Made by a program: the position numbers and the translations under genes. A model generated the notes under the pieces. The model had not been told where the DNA came from, searched no databases, and saw only the letters and a program-made list of their open reading frames with translations. Of a stretch of 64,000 bases of DNA, positions 44,432 to 52,429 are shown piece by piece; the stretch's first letter is position 1, and the number at the start of each line of letters is the position of its first letter. This DNA comes from Chloracidobacterium sp. (GTDB lineage: Bacteria; Acidobacteriota; Blastocatellia; Pyrinomonadales; Pyrinomonadaceae). The stretch spans positions 434,001 through 498,000 of the forward strand of contig JADJJY010000003.1 of NCBI GenBank assembly GCA_016706275.1. Direction: 5' to 3'.

Positions 44432-44797
44432 ATGGCAAGAAAGAGCATCCTCGTCGTCGATGACGAGAAAAATCAACGCGAGATATTAGAGACGATCCTC
44501 TCCGGCGAGGGCTATGACGTGACGACGGCGAGCTCGGGCGAGGCGGCAATGAAATTTGTCGCCGACCGGCATTTTGATCTCGTCCTGACCGATCTTAAGA
44601 TGACCGGCATGAGCGGGCTCGAACTGCTCAAGGCCCTGACCGATTTCGACAAATCGATCATCGTCATCCTGCTCACGGCTCACGGCACGATCGATTCGGC
44701 CGTTGACGCTCTGCGGCTCGGGGCATTTGAGTATCTGCAAAAACCTTACGACAGCGAAAAGCTGCTTGAGACCGTCTCGCGAGCATTAAAAAATTAA
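44432..44797 (+). CDS. Response-regulator receiver domain, N-terminal part of split NtrC-type regulator
   Basis: 121 residues: SILVVDDEKN acidic pair, phospho-acceptor D54 in LVLTDLKMTG, Thr in ILLTAHG, and Lys in LQKPYDSEK. It ends SRALKN-stop. The stop TAA (44795-44797) directly follows the heptamer A-AAA-AAT (44788-44794). A -1 shift there would continue KKLTMLDAEIIS into the next gene in frame. Without the shift it is a stand-alone receiver. Confidence 0.88.
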   Translation: MARKSILVVDDEKNQREILETILSGEGYDVTTASSGEAAMKFVADRHFDLVLTDLKMTGMSGLELLKALTDFDKSIIVILLTAHGTIDSAVDALRLGAFEYLQKPYDSEKLLETVSRALKN

Positions 44798-44799
44798 CG

Positions 44800-45795
44800 A
44801 TGCTCGACGCTGAGATCATCTCGGTCTCGCCAGAGATGGACAAGGTCAAAAAGCTCATCCTCAAGATAGCCAAATCCAACTCGACCGTCCTGATACGCGG
44901 CGAGAGCGGCACCGGCAAGGAGTTGATCGCACGTGCGATCCACAAAAACAGCCTGCGTTCGAACGAGGTTTTCCAGGCCGTCAACTGTGCCGCGATCAAC
45001 GAGAACCTGCTCGAATCCGAGCTGTTTGGCCACGAAAAAGGCTCATTTACCGGGGCCGTGTCCGACAAAAAAGGCCTCTTTGAGATCGCCGATGGCGGGA
45101 CGCTTTTTCTCGATGAGATCGGCGAGCTCGATATCGCTCTACAGGCAAAGATATTGCGGGCCTTGCAGGAAAAACAGATCCGCCGCGTCGGCGGCGTTCG
45201 CGAACTCAACGTCGATGTCCGCGTCGTTACCGCAACAAATCGTGACCTGCTCCATATGGTCGGCGAAAAGCGTTTTCGCGAGGACCTTTATTACCGTCTC
45301 AACGTCCTGTCGATCGAGTTGCCCGCACTACGCGAGCGCCGCACCGACATCCCAGTGCTGATCGACTATTTCGTCGCCAAACACACAAAAGGCACGAACC
45401 ACAAGATCACCTTTGCCCCCGACGCCCGAAAACTGCTCGACGAATACGCCTATCCCGGCAACGTCCGCCAACTCGAATCCGCACTCGAACGATCGATCTT
45501 GCTGTGCGAAGACGACCGAGTCACACTCGACGATCTACCGCCCGAAATGACTCAATCCGGCGGAGGAACCACTGCCTCTGCTGCCGCATCAGGTGACCTC
45601 TTCGCCCTACCCATCGACGGCGTAAATTTCGAAGACGTCGAACGCAGCCTAATAATGCAAGCCATGGAACGCACCGACAACAACATCACAAAATCAGCAA
45701 AGCTACTCGGGCTGACGTTCAGGACGCTGCAATATCGGTTAGAAAAGTTTGGATTCAAGAAAGACGAAGGAACAGAGGAAGGGGAAGATTCGTAA
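44800..45795 (+). CDS. Sigma-54-dependent AAA+ activator with Fis-type HTH, C-terminal part of split NtrC-type regulator
   Basis: 331 residues. Walker A GESGTGKE (32-39), sigma-54 contact loop GSFTGA in EKGSFTGAVSD, Walker B GGTLFLDEIGEL, arginine-finger region RFREDLYYRLNVL, and a Fis HTH in NITKSAKLLGLTFRTLQYRLEKFGFK. ATG 44800 is 2 nt after the receiver stop, in the -1 frame, and has no Shine-Dalgarno of its own. It activates sigma-54 promoters; targets unknown. Confidence 0.9.
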   Translation: MLDAEIISVSPEMDKVKKLILKIAKSNSTVLIRGESGTGKELIARAIHKNSLRSNEVFQAVNCAAINENLLESELFGHEKGSFTGAVSDKKGLFEIADGGTLFLDEIGELDIALQAKILRALQEKQIRRVGGVRELNVDVRVVTATNRDLLHMVGEKRFREDLYYRLNVLSIELPALRERRTDIPVLIDYFVAKHTKGTNHKITFAPDARKLLDEYAYPGNVRQLESALERSILLCEDDRVTLDDLPPEMTQSGGGTTASAAASGDLFALPIDGVNFEDVERSLIMQAMERTDNNITKSAKLLGLTFRTLQYRLEKFGFKKDEGTEEGEDS

Positions 45796-45800
45796 ATTGT

Positions 45801-45867
45801 GTTTGGAGTTCACGCTCTAGCGTGCTTCGATATTAGTCATGGGCCGCCTAAAGGCGGGACTCCAAAC
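45801..45867. repeat. Three-stem palindrome with CTCTAG/CTAAAG cores
   Basis: Outer arms GTTTGGAGT (45801-45809) and ACTCCAAAC (45859-45867) enclose two hairpins, CACGCTCTAGCGTG (45811-45824) and CCGCCTAAAGGCGG (45844-45857). A cruciform or three-way-junction layout. Related in core to 36884-37002 and to 56906-56919. Confidence 0.85.
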
Positions 45868-45887
45868 GGAAAAAAGGAGAAAGCATC

Positions 45888-46508
45888 ATGGAATGGTTTT
45901 CCACTCTTTCGCTCGCATTAGGTTCGGCTTGGACATCCGGCATCAATCTTTACGCCACGGTCACGATATTGGGGCTGCTGCAAAAGTTTGGAGCGACCAA
46001 GCTGCCGGGCGGGCTCGACGCGCTTGATAACTGGTGGATCATCGGTATCGCCGGCGGGCTGTATGTGATCGAGTTTTTTGCGGACAAATTCCCCTACGTC
46101 GACAGCGTCTGGGATGTCGTCCATACATTTATCCGCGTGCCTGCGGGGGCGGTCGTTGCTTATGCGGCGACAAATCAACTTGATTCAAGCGTCTATATTC
46201 CGGCGGCATTGATCGGCGGCGGGCTCGCTCTTGCTTCGCATGGCACCAAGGCTGCAGCGCGTGTCGGGGCCAATCTATCGCCCGAACCGATCTCAAACTG
46301 GGCGTTGTCGTTTTTCGAAGACGGTCTCGTGATCGTCGGCGTGATCCTCGCGGTCTTTGCTCCAATGGCCATCGCTATCGTGCTATTTTTGTTCGTCCTG
46401 TTCTTTATCTGGTTTTTGCCAAAAGTATTTCGCAGCTTTCGGCGGATGTTTCGCGCGGTTGGGGCGTATTTTCGCGGCGAGGGCTTTAACGACGTGGCCG
46501 TCCGATGA
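45888..46508 (+). CDS. DUF4126 membrane protein
   Basis: 206 residues. The N-terminal LALGSAWTSGINLYATVTILGL and DNWWIIGIAGGLYVIEFFADKFPYVDSVWDVVHTFIRVPAGA (parts) match DUF4126, with six or so membrane segments. GGAGA precedes the ATG. Function unknown. The next gene overlaps by 4 nt (ATGA). Confidence 0.85.
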   Translation: MEWFSTLSLALGSAWTSGINLYATVTILGLLQKFGATKLPGGLDALDNWWIIGIAGGLYVIEFFADKFPYVDSVWDVVHTFIRVPAGAVVAYAATNQLDSSVYIPAALIGGGLALASHGTKAAARVGANLSPEPISNWALSFFEDGLVIVGVILAVFAPMAIAIVLFLFVLFFIWFLPKVFRSFRRMFRAVGAYFRGEGFNDVAVR

Positions 46509-46711
46509 ACTGGGAACGCACATTCCAACTGCTCGCCGTCGCCTTTGCCGGAATAGCCGCGTTTTTCTATTGGCGCGGCAATTATGACACGATGTTTGTC
46601 ACCGCTGTGATCGGTGCGGTTGCGTTTTTTCTAAGCATCCGTATGCAGGTGAAAACGCGGCTCGACGAGCGTCGTGCCAACGAAACCGAGACCGACGAAC
46701 CCGAATCCTGA
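46505..46711 (+). CDS. Small membrane protein
   Basis: 68 residues with two hydrophobic segments (LLAVAFAGIAAFFYW, MFVTAVIGAVAFFLSI) and an acidic tail (ETETDEPES). Its ATG overlaps the DUF4126 stop, so translation is probably coupled. No family recognised. Confidence 0.65.
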   Translation: MNWERTFQLLAVAFAGIAAFFYWRGNYDTMFVTAVIGAVAFFLSIRMQVKTRLDERRANETETDEPES

Positions 46712-46723
46712 ATTCCAATAAAT

Positions 46724-47977
46724 ATGTCACGCATCGTCCTTTCGACAATGGGCAGCCTTGGCGACCTGCATCCGATGATGGCCCTCGGGCTCGAACTTAA
46801 AAAACGTGGCCATAGCGTCGTCGTCAATACTTGGCAGGGCTACAGCGAAAAGATCATTGAGAACGGGCTCGAATTTGCACCGCTTCGCCCTGACCTCGAC
46901 CCGACCAACGCCGAACTTATTCGCAAAACGATGGACGCCCGCACCGGTCCTGAGATGGTCATCCGCGAGATAATCCTGCCGGCCATCCGCGATATGTATG
47001 ACGATATGTTCGCTGCGGTCGAGGGTGCGGACGTATTTCTGAACGGTGAGATCGTTTATACCGCCGCGTCGATCGCAGAAAAAACCGGTGTGAAATGGAT
47101 CACGACGACCCTATCACCGCTCTGTATGTTTTCGTCGCATGACCCCAATGTCTATCCGCAGGCTCCGTGGCTCGAATATCTTCGGCCTTTGCCAGCCGTG
47201 TTTCACCGCGAACTGTTTCGCGTAATGCGCTGGACGGTCAGCGGCTGGTACGAGCCTTACAAGATACTACGCCGCGAACTCGAATTAGATCCTGATCACG
47301 ATCCGATATTCACTGACAAATTTTCACCGCTTCGCCATCTCGCGATGTTTTCCGAGGCAATCGGAAAACCGCAGCACGACTGGCCCTCGCAGACGATACA
47401 GACAGGATTTTGTTTTTACGACGAGAGCGAAACGCTGGAGTTGCAGCCCGAACTTGCCGCTTTTCTTGACGCCGGAGATCCGCCGATCGTTTTCACGCTT
47501 GGCTCGGCTGCAGTGATGGACGCACGAGATTTTTTTGACGAGAGTGCAAAAGCAGCAAAGCTGCTCGGACGTCGGGCGGTTTTGCTATACGGCAGGGACA
47601 ACGCTCCGCCAAAGGGGCTTGATGAAAATATCGTCGGGTTTGAGTTCGCACCGTATTCGCTTGTTTTCCCGCAGGCGGCGTGTGTCGTTCATCAGGCGGG
47701 CGTCGGCACGACCGCACAGGTTTTGCGTGCCGGAGTGCCGCATCTTATTGTGCCGTTTAGCCACGACCAGCCGGATAACGCCGCCCGCTGCCGTCGTGCC
47801 GGTGTCGCGGAGATCGTCGGACGCAACAATTACAAAGCCGAAAGTGCGGCCAAAGCGTTGTCCGCCATCCTAGCTACTAACAAATATCGCGCAAACGCTT
47901 TTCCGCTGAATCGAATCATAGATTCGGAAAATGGCACCAAAACTGCGTGTGACGCTATTGAGGCTGTTTTACGCTAA
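46724..47977 (+). CDS. UDP-glycosyltransferase-like (GT1/MGT fold)
   Basis: The N-terminus RIVLSTMGSLGDLHPMMALGLELKKRGHSV and the C-terminal donor site VVHQAGVGTTAQVLRAGVPHLIVPFSHDQPDNA are those of GT-B glycosyltransferases acting on sterols, macrolides or rhamnolipids. 417 residues. Acceptor unknown; a lipid or hydrophobic acceptor is usual in the family. Confidence 0.88.
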   Translation: MSRIVLSTMGSLGDLHPMMALGLELKKRGHSVVVNTWQGYSEKIIENGLEFAPLRPDLDPTNAELIRKTMDARTGPEMVIREIILPAIRDMYDDMFAAVEGADVFLNGEIVYTAASIAEKTGVKWITTTLSPLCMFSSHDPNVYPQAPWLEYLRPLPAVFHRELFRVMRWTVSGWYEPYKILRRELELDPDHDPIFTDKFSPLRHLAMFSEAIGKPQHDWPSQTIQTGFCFYDESETLELQPELAAFLDAGDPPIVFTLGSAAVMDARDFFDESAKAAKLLGRRAVLLYGRDNAPPKGLDENIVGFEFAPYSLVFPQAACVVHQAGVGTTAQVLRAGVPHLIVPFSHDQPDNAARCRRAGVAEIVGRNNYKAESAAKALSAILATNKYRANAFPLNRIIDSENGTKTACDAIEAVLR

Positions 47978-48004
47978 TGGCGGTTACGGGTAAGATATAT
48001 TCTT

Positions 48005-48679
48005 ATGGAACGTATAGCCCGGCTGATCGAGAATAATCGGTGTTGGTCCGAGCGGAAAACGATCGAAGATCCAAATTTCTTCGTCGATCTCGCTACCCAG
48101 CAAAATCCAGATTTTCTTTGGATCGGATGTTCTGACAGCCGCGTTGAGGCGAGCCGAATAGTCGGAATGTCACCGGGCGAGATATTTGTTCACAGAAATG
48201 TCGCTAACCTTGTGGGACACACAGATATCAACTGTCTGTCTGTCATACAATTTGCGGTCGAGGTGCTCCAGATCGAACACATAATTGTCTGTGGCCACTA
48301 CGGTTGCGGCGGCGTGCGGGCAGCCCTCGAGACCGACAGCCATGGATTGATAGACAACTGGCTGAGAAATATACGCGAAACATCCCATTTATTTGCGGCC
48401 GAACTAAATGCGATCACCGACACCTCGAAAAAGATCGACCGGCTTTGCGAACTAAATGTAGCCCGTCAAGTGCTAAATGTTTGCGAGACGACCATCGTTC
48501 TCGACGCTTGGAATCGTGGACAAAAGCTTATGGTTCACGGATGGATCTATGGTCTTGACGATGGACTCATCAGAGACCTCGGATACACAAATATGGGTGA
48601 AAACGAAGCTACACGATTCAGAGTTGATTTTATGGCCGGCAAGGAAAATAGTCGCGTCACAAAAAAAGAAAGAGATTAA
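48005..48679 (+). CDS. Beta-class carbonic anhydrase
   Basis: Zinc ligands Cys in IGCSDSRVEASRI, and His and Cys in CGHYGCGGVRAAL; the Asp-Arg pair of CSDSR is present. 224 residues. CO2/bicarbonate interconversion in the cytosol. It follows the glycosyltransferase by 27 nt. The C-terminus is charged (NSRVTKKERD). Confidence 0.93.
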   Translation: MERIARLIENNRCWSERKTIEDPNFFVDLATQQNPDFLWIGCSDSRVEASRIVGMSPGEIFVHRNVANLVGHTDINCLSVIQFAVEVLQIEHIIVCGHYGCGGVRAALETDSHGLIDNWLRNIRETSHLFAAELNAITDTSKKIDRLCELNVARQVLNVCETTIVLDAWNRGQKLMVHGWIYGLDDGLIRDLGYTNMGENEATRFRVDFMAGKENSRVTKKERD

Positions 48680-48707
48680 ATGTATCGGTAATATTTAAGT
48701 AACATTT

Positions 48708-50663
48708 ATGAATAGGTCTAAGCTTATCATTTTGATTTTGGCCACAATCGGCCTTTTCATCGTTTCGCTTCCCGCGTCCGGTCAGATGGCCCGTAAGCCC
48801 TCGCCGACCCGCGAGCCAAAGGGGGCGATGGACAAAAAGCCCGATTCGACAAAAAACTCGCTGCCAAAGATCGAGTCGCGCAACGCATTTGATTCGGTCG
48901 CCCGGGTTTATCACGCCGGAACGCCCTACTCGATGCCGCATGTGATGTTTATCATCGACCGCCGGTCGAATAACAAGATCTATTATGTCAATTCGCAAAA
49001 GTTTCGGTTTCACAAAGATTTTCTGCTCGCGACATATCTGATACCTCGCGGCACCGACGTTTTTAAGGGGATCTATGTCGACCTCGACCGCCGCTTTATC
49101 GTCGGCACGATCGCGTGGCAGGCTCCGGTCGAAAAATTTACCTGGGAACTGTGGGAAGGCGACCTGGCCTCAGCCGAGATCATCAAAACGGCAAACGCCA
49201 CGATCAACGCCTCGTTCTTTCAAAAAACGGCATATAAACCAAACTCCATCCGGCAAGAAGATGTATCCGCAAACATCGGCATCGACCGCATTTTGCAGGA
49301 CGAGCTAAACCGTAATCAGGCATATCTCGCTCTAAACACCGGCACCGCCATCGGCCGCGTCCACATCATTGACAAGCTCGACGACACCGTCGAGATCGGT
49401 GATAACGAGATCCTCATCTTGAAGGAATTGCCGCTCAACCTGCCGCCCGTTCGCGGCATTATCATCGCAAAACCATCGTCACCTCTTTCGCACGTCAACA
49501 TCCTTGCCAAGGGTTGGAACATCCCAAATGTGTATATCAAGGATGCCGACAAGCTCTTTCGCGATTACGATACATTCGTGATGAAGCTTAGTGCTAATCT
49601 GACCGACTACAGCTTTGACCGTGCATCGAAAGACGATATCAACCAAAAATTTGTCTCACCCGATCAACAGATCCCGCCCGCCGACCTTAAAACGACTAAG
49701 CTCGCCGGACTCCGGGAAATGCGAAAGGCAGACAGCATAAAATACGGAGCAAAATCGGCAAATCTTGGCGAAATGCTCAATAAAAAACTCACCGGCATCA
49801 CGGTGCCTGATGGTTTTTCGATCCCGTTTTATTGGTACGAAAAGTTTATGCGGGAGAACGGTTTTGATAAGATCATTGAGGATCTGATGGACAACAATGA
49901 TTTTGTCCATAACCCTAAGTTTCGGCGGCAAAAGCTCGAAGAATTTCGCAACACGATACAAAAGGGCAAGTTTGATGACGGGCTAAAAACGGCTCTTATC
50001 AACAAATGGAAGACCCAGCTCGGCGGCAAGCCCGTCTTTGTCCGCAGTTCGTCAAACAGCGAAGACCTGCCAAATTTCAGCGGTGCCGGCTTGTATTCGA
50101 GTGTGCCAAACGTTATTGCCGAGGACAAACTCGTCGAAGCGGTAAAAAAGGTTTGGGCGTCACTCTGGAAATTTGAGGCATACGAGGCTCGCGTCCGCAA
50201 TTATGTCAGCCAGTCCGATGTCTATATGTCGGCTCTCGTCCAATTGGGCGTCGATATGGAACGCGGCGGTGTGATGATCACCAAAGACCCGTTCGATGAC
50301 CGCAGCAAAAACAGCGTCTATATCAGCGCCGTCTGCGGACATAATTCGAAGGTGGTTGATAATACGGGCATTCCGGAGCAGATATTGTTCAACCCGAAAT
50401 CAAATTCGGTGATCGTGATGACGCTGTCGCAGCAGGAAAATGCACTCGCGTTCGACGCAAACGGCGATCTTAAAGTAACCGTTGATAAATGTGCCGGGGC
50501 AAAAAAACGCGTGCTGACCGACCTGCAAGCCCGTGCACTTGCAAAAGCCGCGATCAACATCCGCACAGCTTTTGGCGGTAAGAAAGAACAAGACATCGAA
50601 TGGGGTATTTTGGCTGGCAAGATTTACATCGTCCAGGCCCGGCCCTATATTGATAAGAAATAG
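48708..50663 (+). CDS. Exported PEP-synthase/PPDK-like protein with swapped domain order
   Basis: A signal peptide (SKLIILILATIGLFIVSLPASGQ) is followed by ~200 residues of unknown type. Then comes a phosphohistidine-swivel-like motif (PSSPLSHVNILAKGWNIPN, His ~262) and a PPDK/PEP-synthase ATP-grasp domain from ~330 (YGAKSANLGEML, VFVRSSSNSEDLPNFSGAGLYSS, DIEWGILAGKIYIVQARPY). In PEP synthase the ATP domain comes first and the swivel second; here the order is reversed, as in some glucan dikinase-like proteins. No PEP-binding TIM barrel. 651 residues. An ATP-dependent kinase outside the cytosol would be unusual. Confidence 0.78.
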   Translation: MNRSKLIILILATIGLFIVSLPASGQMARKPSPTREPKGAMDKKPDSTKNSLPKIESRNAFDSVARVYHAGTPYSMPHVMFIIDRRSNNKIYYVNSQKFRFHKDFLLATYLIPRGTDVFKGIYVDLDRRFIVGTIAWQAPVEKFTWELWEGDLASAEIIKTANATINASFFQKTAYKPNSIRQEDVSANIGIDRILQDELNRNQAYLALNTGTAIGRVHIIDKLDDTVEIGDNEILILKELPLNLPPVRGIIIAKPSSPLSHVNILAKGWNIPNVYIKDADKLFRDYDTFVMKLSANLTDYSFDRASKDDINQKFVSPDQQIPPADLKTTKLAGLREMRKADSIKYGAKSANLGEMLNKKLTGITVPDGFSIPFYWYEKFMRENGFDKIIEDLMDNNDFVHNPKFRRQKLEEFRNTIQKGKFDDGLKTALINKWKTQLGGKPVFVRSSSNSEDLPNFSGAGLYSSVPNVIAEDKLVEAVKKVWASLWKFEAYEARVRNYVSQSDVYMSALVQLGVDMERGGVMITKDPFDDRSKNSVYISAVCGHNSKVVDNTGIPEQILFNPKSNSVIVMTLSQQENALAFDANGDLKVTVDKCAGAKKRVLTDLQARALAKAAINIRTAFGGKKEQDIEWGILAGKIYIVQARPYIDKK

Positions 50664-50679
50664 TTGGTTATACTAAATT

Positions 50680-51192
50680 ATGAAAAAATTAATAGTTTTA
50701 CTCGTCTCCGCAATATTTATCGTTGGCTGCAACAACGCCGCAAAGCCTGTTGCTCAAGACACTAATGCAGCCAAACCTGCGGGAAATACCGAAAAGTCGC
50801 AAACCGCGATCTCCCATACTACGGAAAACCAGACACCGCCCACAAATACTGGTGCACCGTCAAAATGGAAACAGAGCGGTGACCCGATCGACACCAAGGT
50901 CTTTGATACAGCGATAGCGACAGCCGAGGTCGCGTTTAAGAAAAAACAGGATGATTCCGCCGCCAAGAAAGCTCTCGCCGACGCTTATTACAAGCGTGCC
51001 GACGCTCTGACAGCCGCGCGTCAGTATGCATCGGCGCTTGGTGATTATCGCCGGACACTGAAATACGACCCGAGCAATAAAGACGCAAAAGATTGGATCG
51101 AAAAGATCACAATGATCTACGGCAGCATGAACAAAGAGGCTCCGCCCGAGGGCGAGGAGCCGCCACCCTTAACTCTTGAAAAAGGAAAATAG
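50680..51192 (+). CDS. TPR-like lipoprotein
   Basis: Lipobox IFIVGC at residues 13-18 in MKKLIVLLVSAIFIVGCNN. The C-terminal half has two TPR-like helices (KKALADAYYKRADALTAARQYASALGDYRRTLKYDPSNKDA in parts). 170 residues. Starts 17 nt after the PEP-synthase-like gene and is followed 4 nt later by another secreted protein; probably one operon. Confidence 0.78.
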   Translation: MKKLIVLLVSAIFIVGCNNAAKPVAQDTNAAKPAGNTEKSQTAISHTTENQTPPTNTGAPSKWKQSGDPIDTKVFDTAIATAEVAFKKKQDDSAAKKALADAYYKRADALTAARQYASALGDYRRTLKYDPSNKDAKDWIEKITMIYGSMNKEAPPEGEEPPPLTLEKGK

Positions 51193-51195
51193 AAT

Positions 51196-51591
51196 ATGAG
51201 AAGGATCGTTATCAGCATTTTTGCAGTTATGGTTTTGGGCATCGCTGTTTCAACAGCATCGGCTCAAATCGCGAAACGCATCACGTTCAAACGCGGAGCC
51301 ACATCGGCAACCGTTACTGGCACATTGTCGAGCTATAAATCGAAACGCGTCTTTGTTATCCGCGTCCTTGAGGGTCAGACGATGAAAACCGAAAACACCG
51401 GTAACGGTTCGATCTCGATATTCATCGAGGGGCCCGCAGGATCGGGTTACGAGCAAGATATGGCCGCCGATTGTCACTCTAATAACGAGGTCACGCCGAC
51501 CGTAGCCGGCGACTATAAGTTAACGATTCAGGAATGCACTAAGGCCGACGCGTGGAAGGGAACGTTCAGGTTCAAGGTGACCGTTGACTAG
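51196..51591 (+). CDS. Small secreted beta-sheet protein
   Basis: A signal peptide (IVISIFAVMVLGIAVSTASAQ) is followed by ~105 residues of beta-rich sequence with a pre-peptidase C-terminal-like look (FVIRVLEGQTMKTENTGNGSISIFIEGP ... VAGDYKLTIQECTKADAWKGTFRFKV, in parts). Such domains are often carbohydrate-binding or adhesion modules. 131 residues. Confidence 0.7.
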   Translation: MRRIVISIFAVMVLGIAVSTASAQIAKRITFKRGATSATVTGTLSSYKSKRVFVIRVLEGQTMKTENTGNGSISIFIEGPAGSGYEQDMAADCHSNNEVTPTVAGDYKLTIQECTKADAWKGTFRFKVTVD

Positions 51592-51597
51592 ACGGAT

Positions 51598-51726
51598 TTG
51601 TCAGAACCCTGAGCGATAGCGACGGGGTTCCGAGTCAGGTAGGTTATGACAGATGTCTCCTTGTCAGTTAATATGTATGATTGTCGCTTTTATGAACCCG
51701 GTCGCTACTGCTCCCGGTTCTGACAA
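51598..51726. repeat. Long palindrome, TTGTCAGAACC family (copy 1)
   Basis: A 33-nt left arm (51598-51630) and right arm (51694-51726) pair imperfectly. The arm consensus TTGTCAGAACCGGGAGC then GGTAGCGACCGGGTTC is shared with 57500-57584. The loop is 63 nt here. It lies between the secreted-protein gene and efp. No T-run. Confidence 0.85.
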
Positions 51727-51761
51727 CGCAATTTTACATAACGGAGATTTGATCAAGTTTT

Positions 51762-52325
51762 ATGGCACTTTCAGCAAACGATATTAGAAAAGGTATGGTC
51801 ATCGTCCACGAGGGCGTGCCGGTACGCGTGATGGAATTTCACCACCACACGCCCGGCAATCTGCGTGCGATGGTCCAGGCGAGGCTTCGCAATCTGATCA
51901 CGGGCAACTCGTTTGAGTTTCGCTTTCGTTCGAACGACACGCTCGACAAGGTGACGCTCGAACAGCACAAGATGGATTACCTCTACTCGGACGGCTCGCA
52001 TCATCATTTTATGAACTCGGAAACCTATGAGCAGGTTGCACTGACGGAGGACGAGCTCGGTGACGCCGCTCAGTGGCTGATGCCAAACCTTAAGATCGAG
52101 GTCGAGTTTTACGACGGCACACCGATCGGCGTTGCTCTGCCGGCGACGATGGACCTGACCGTCTCGCGGACCGATCCGCCTCTCAAGGGTGCGACCGCTT
52201 CGAATTCGAACAAACCTGCGACACTCGAAAACGGCGTGACCGTGTCTGTCCCGCCTTTTATCGTCGAGGGCGAGATGATACGCGTCAACCCGACCGAGGC
52301 CAAGTACATGGAGCGCGTTAAATAG
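51762..52325 (+). CDS. efp: Elongation factor P
   Basis: 187 residues with the three EF-P beta barrels: ANDIRKGMVIVHEGVPVRVMEF, YLYSDGSHHHFMNSETYEQVAL, and the C-terminal KGATASNSNKPATLENGVTVSVPPFIVEGEMIRVNP (in parts). Relieves stalling at polyproline. The loop that enters the peptidyl-transferase centre reads HHTPGNLRAM; position 33 is Asn where E. coli has the modified Lys34 (and EarP-type proteins have Arg). ATG 51762 follows GGAG. Confidence 0.94.
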   Translation: MALSANDIRKGMVIVHEGVPVRVMEFHHHTPGNLRAMVQARLRNLITGNSFEFRFRSNDTLDKVTLEQHKMDYLYSDGSHHHFMNSETYEQVALTEDELGDAAQWLMPNLKIEVEFYDGTPIGVALPATMDLTVSRTDPPLKGATASNSNKPATLENGVTVSVPPFIVEGEMIRVNPTEAKYMERVK

Positions 52326-52344
52326 CTCAAGTTTTTGATCGGCG

Positions 52345-52407
52345 AAAAAGCCCGCGAGGTCCGGAGAGGTTCGAATTATCGTTTCTTTCAGGATTTTGCG
52401 GGCTTTT
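52345..52407 (+). terminator. Stem-loop downstream of efp
   Basis: AAAAGCCCGC (52346-52355) pairs with GCGGGCTTTT (52398-52407) around a 42-nt loop. The stem ends in a T-run and a second T6 follows at 52413. It could act in both directions. Confidence 0.6.
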
Positions 52408-52429
52408 AGCACTTTTTTAGGCTTAGAAA

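Noticed and set aside
52360..52380. tRNA T-arm-like GGTTCGAATTATC
   Set aside because: No acceptor stem or anticodon arm can be drawn around it; it lies in the loop of the efp stem-loop.
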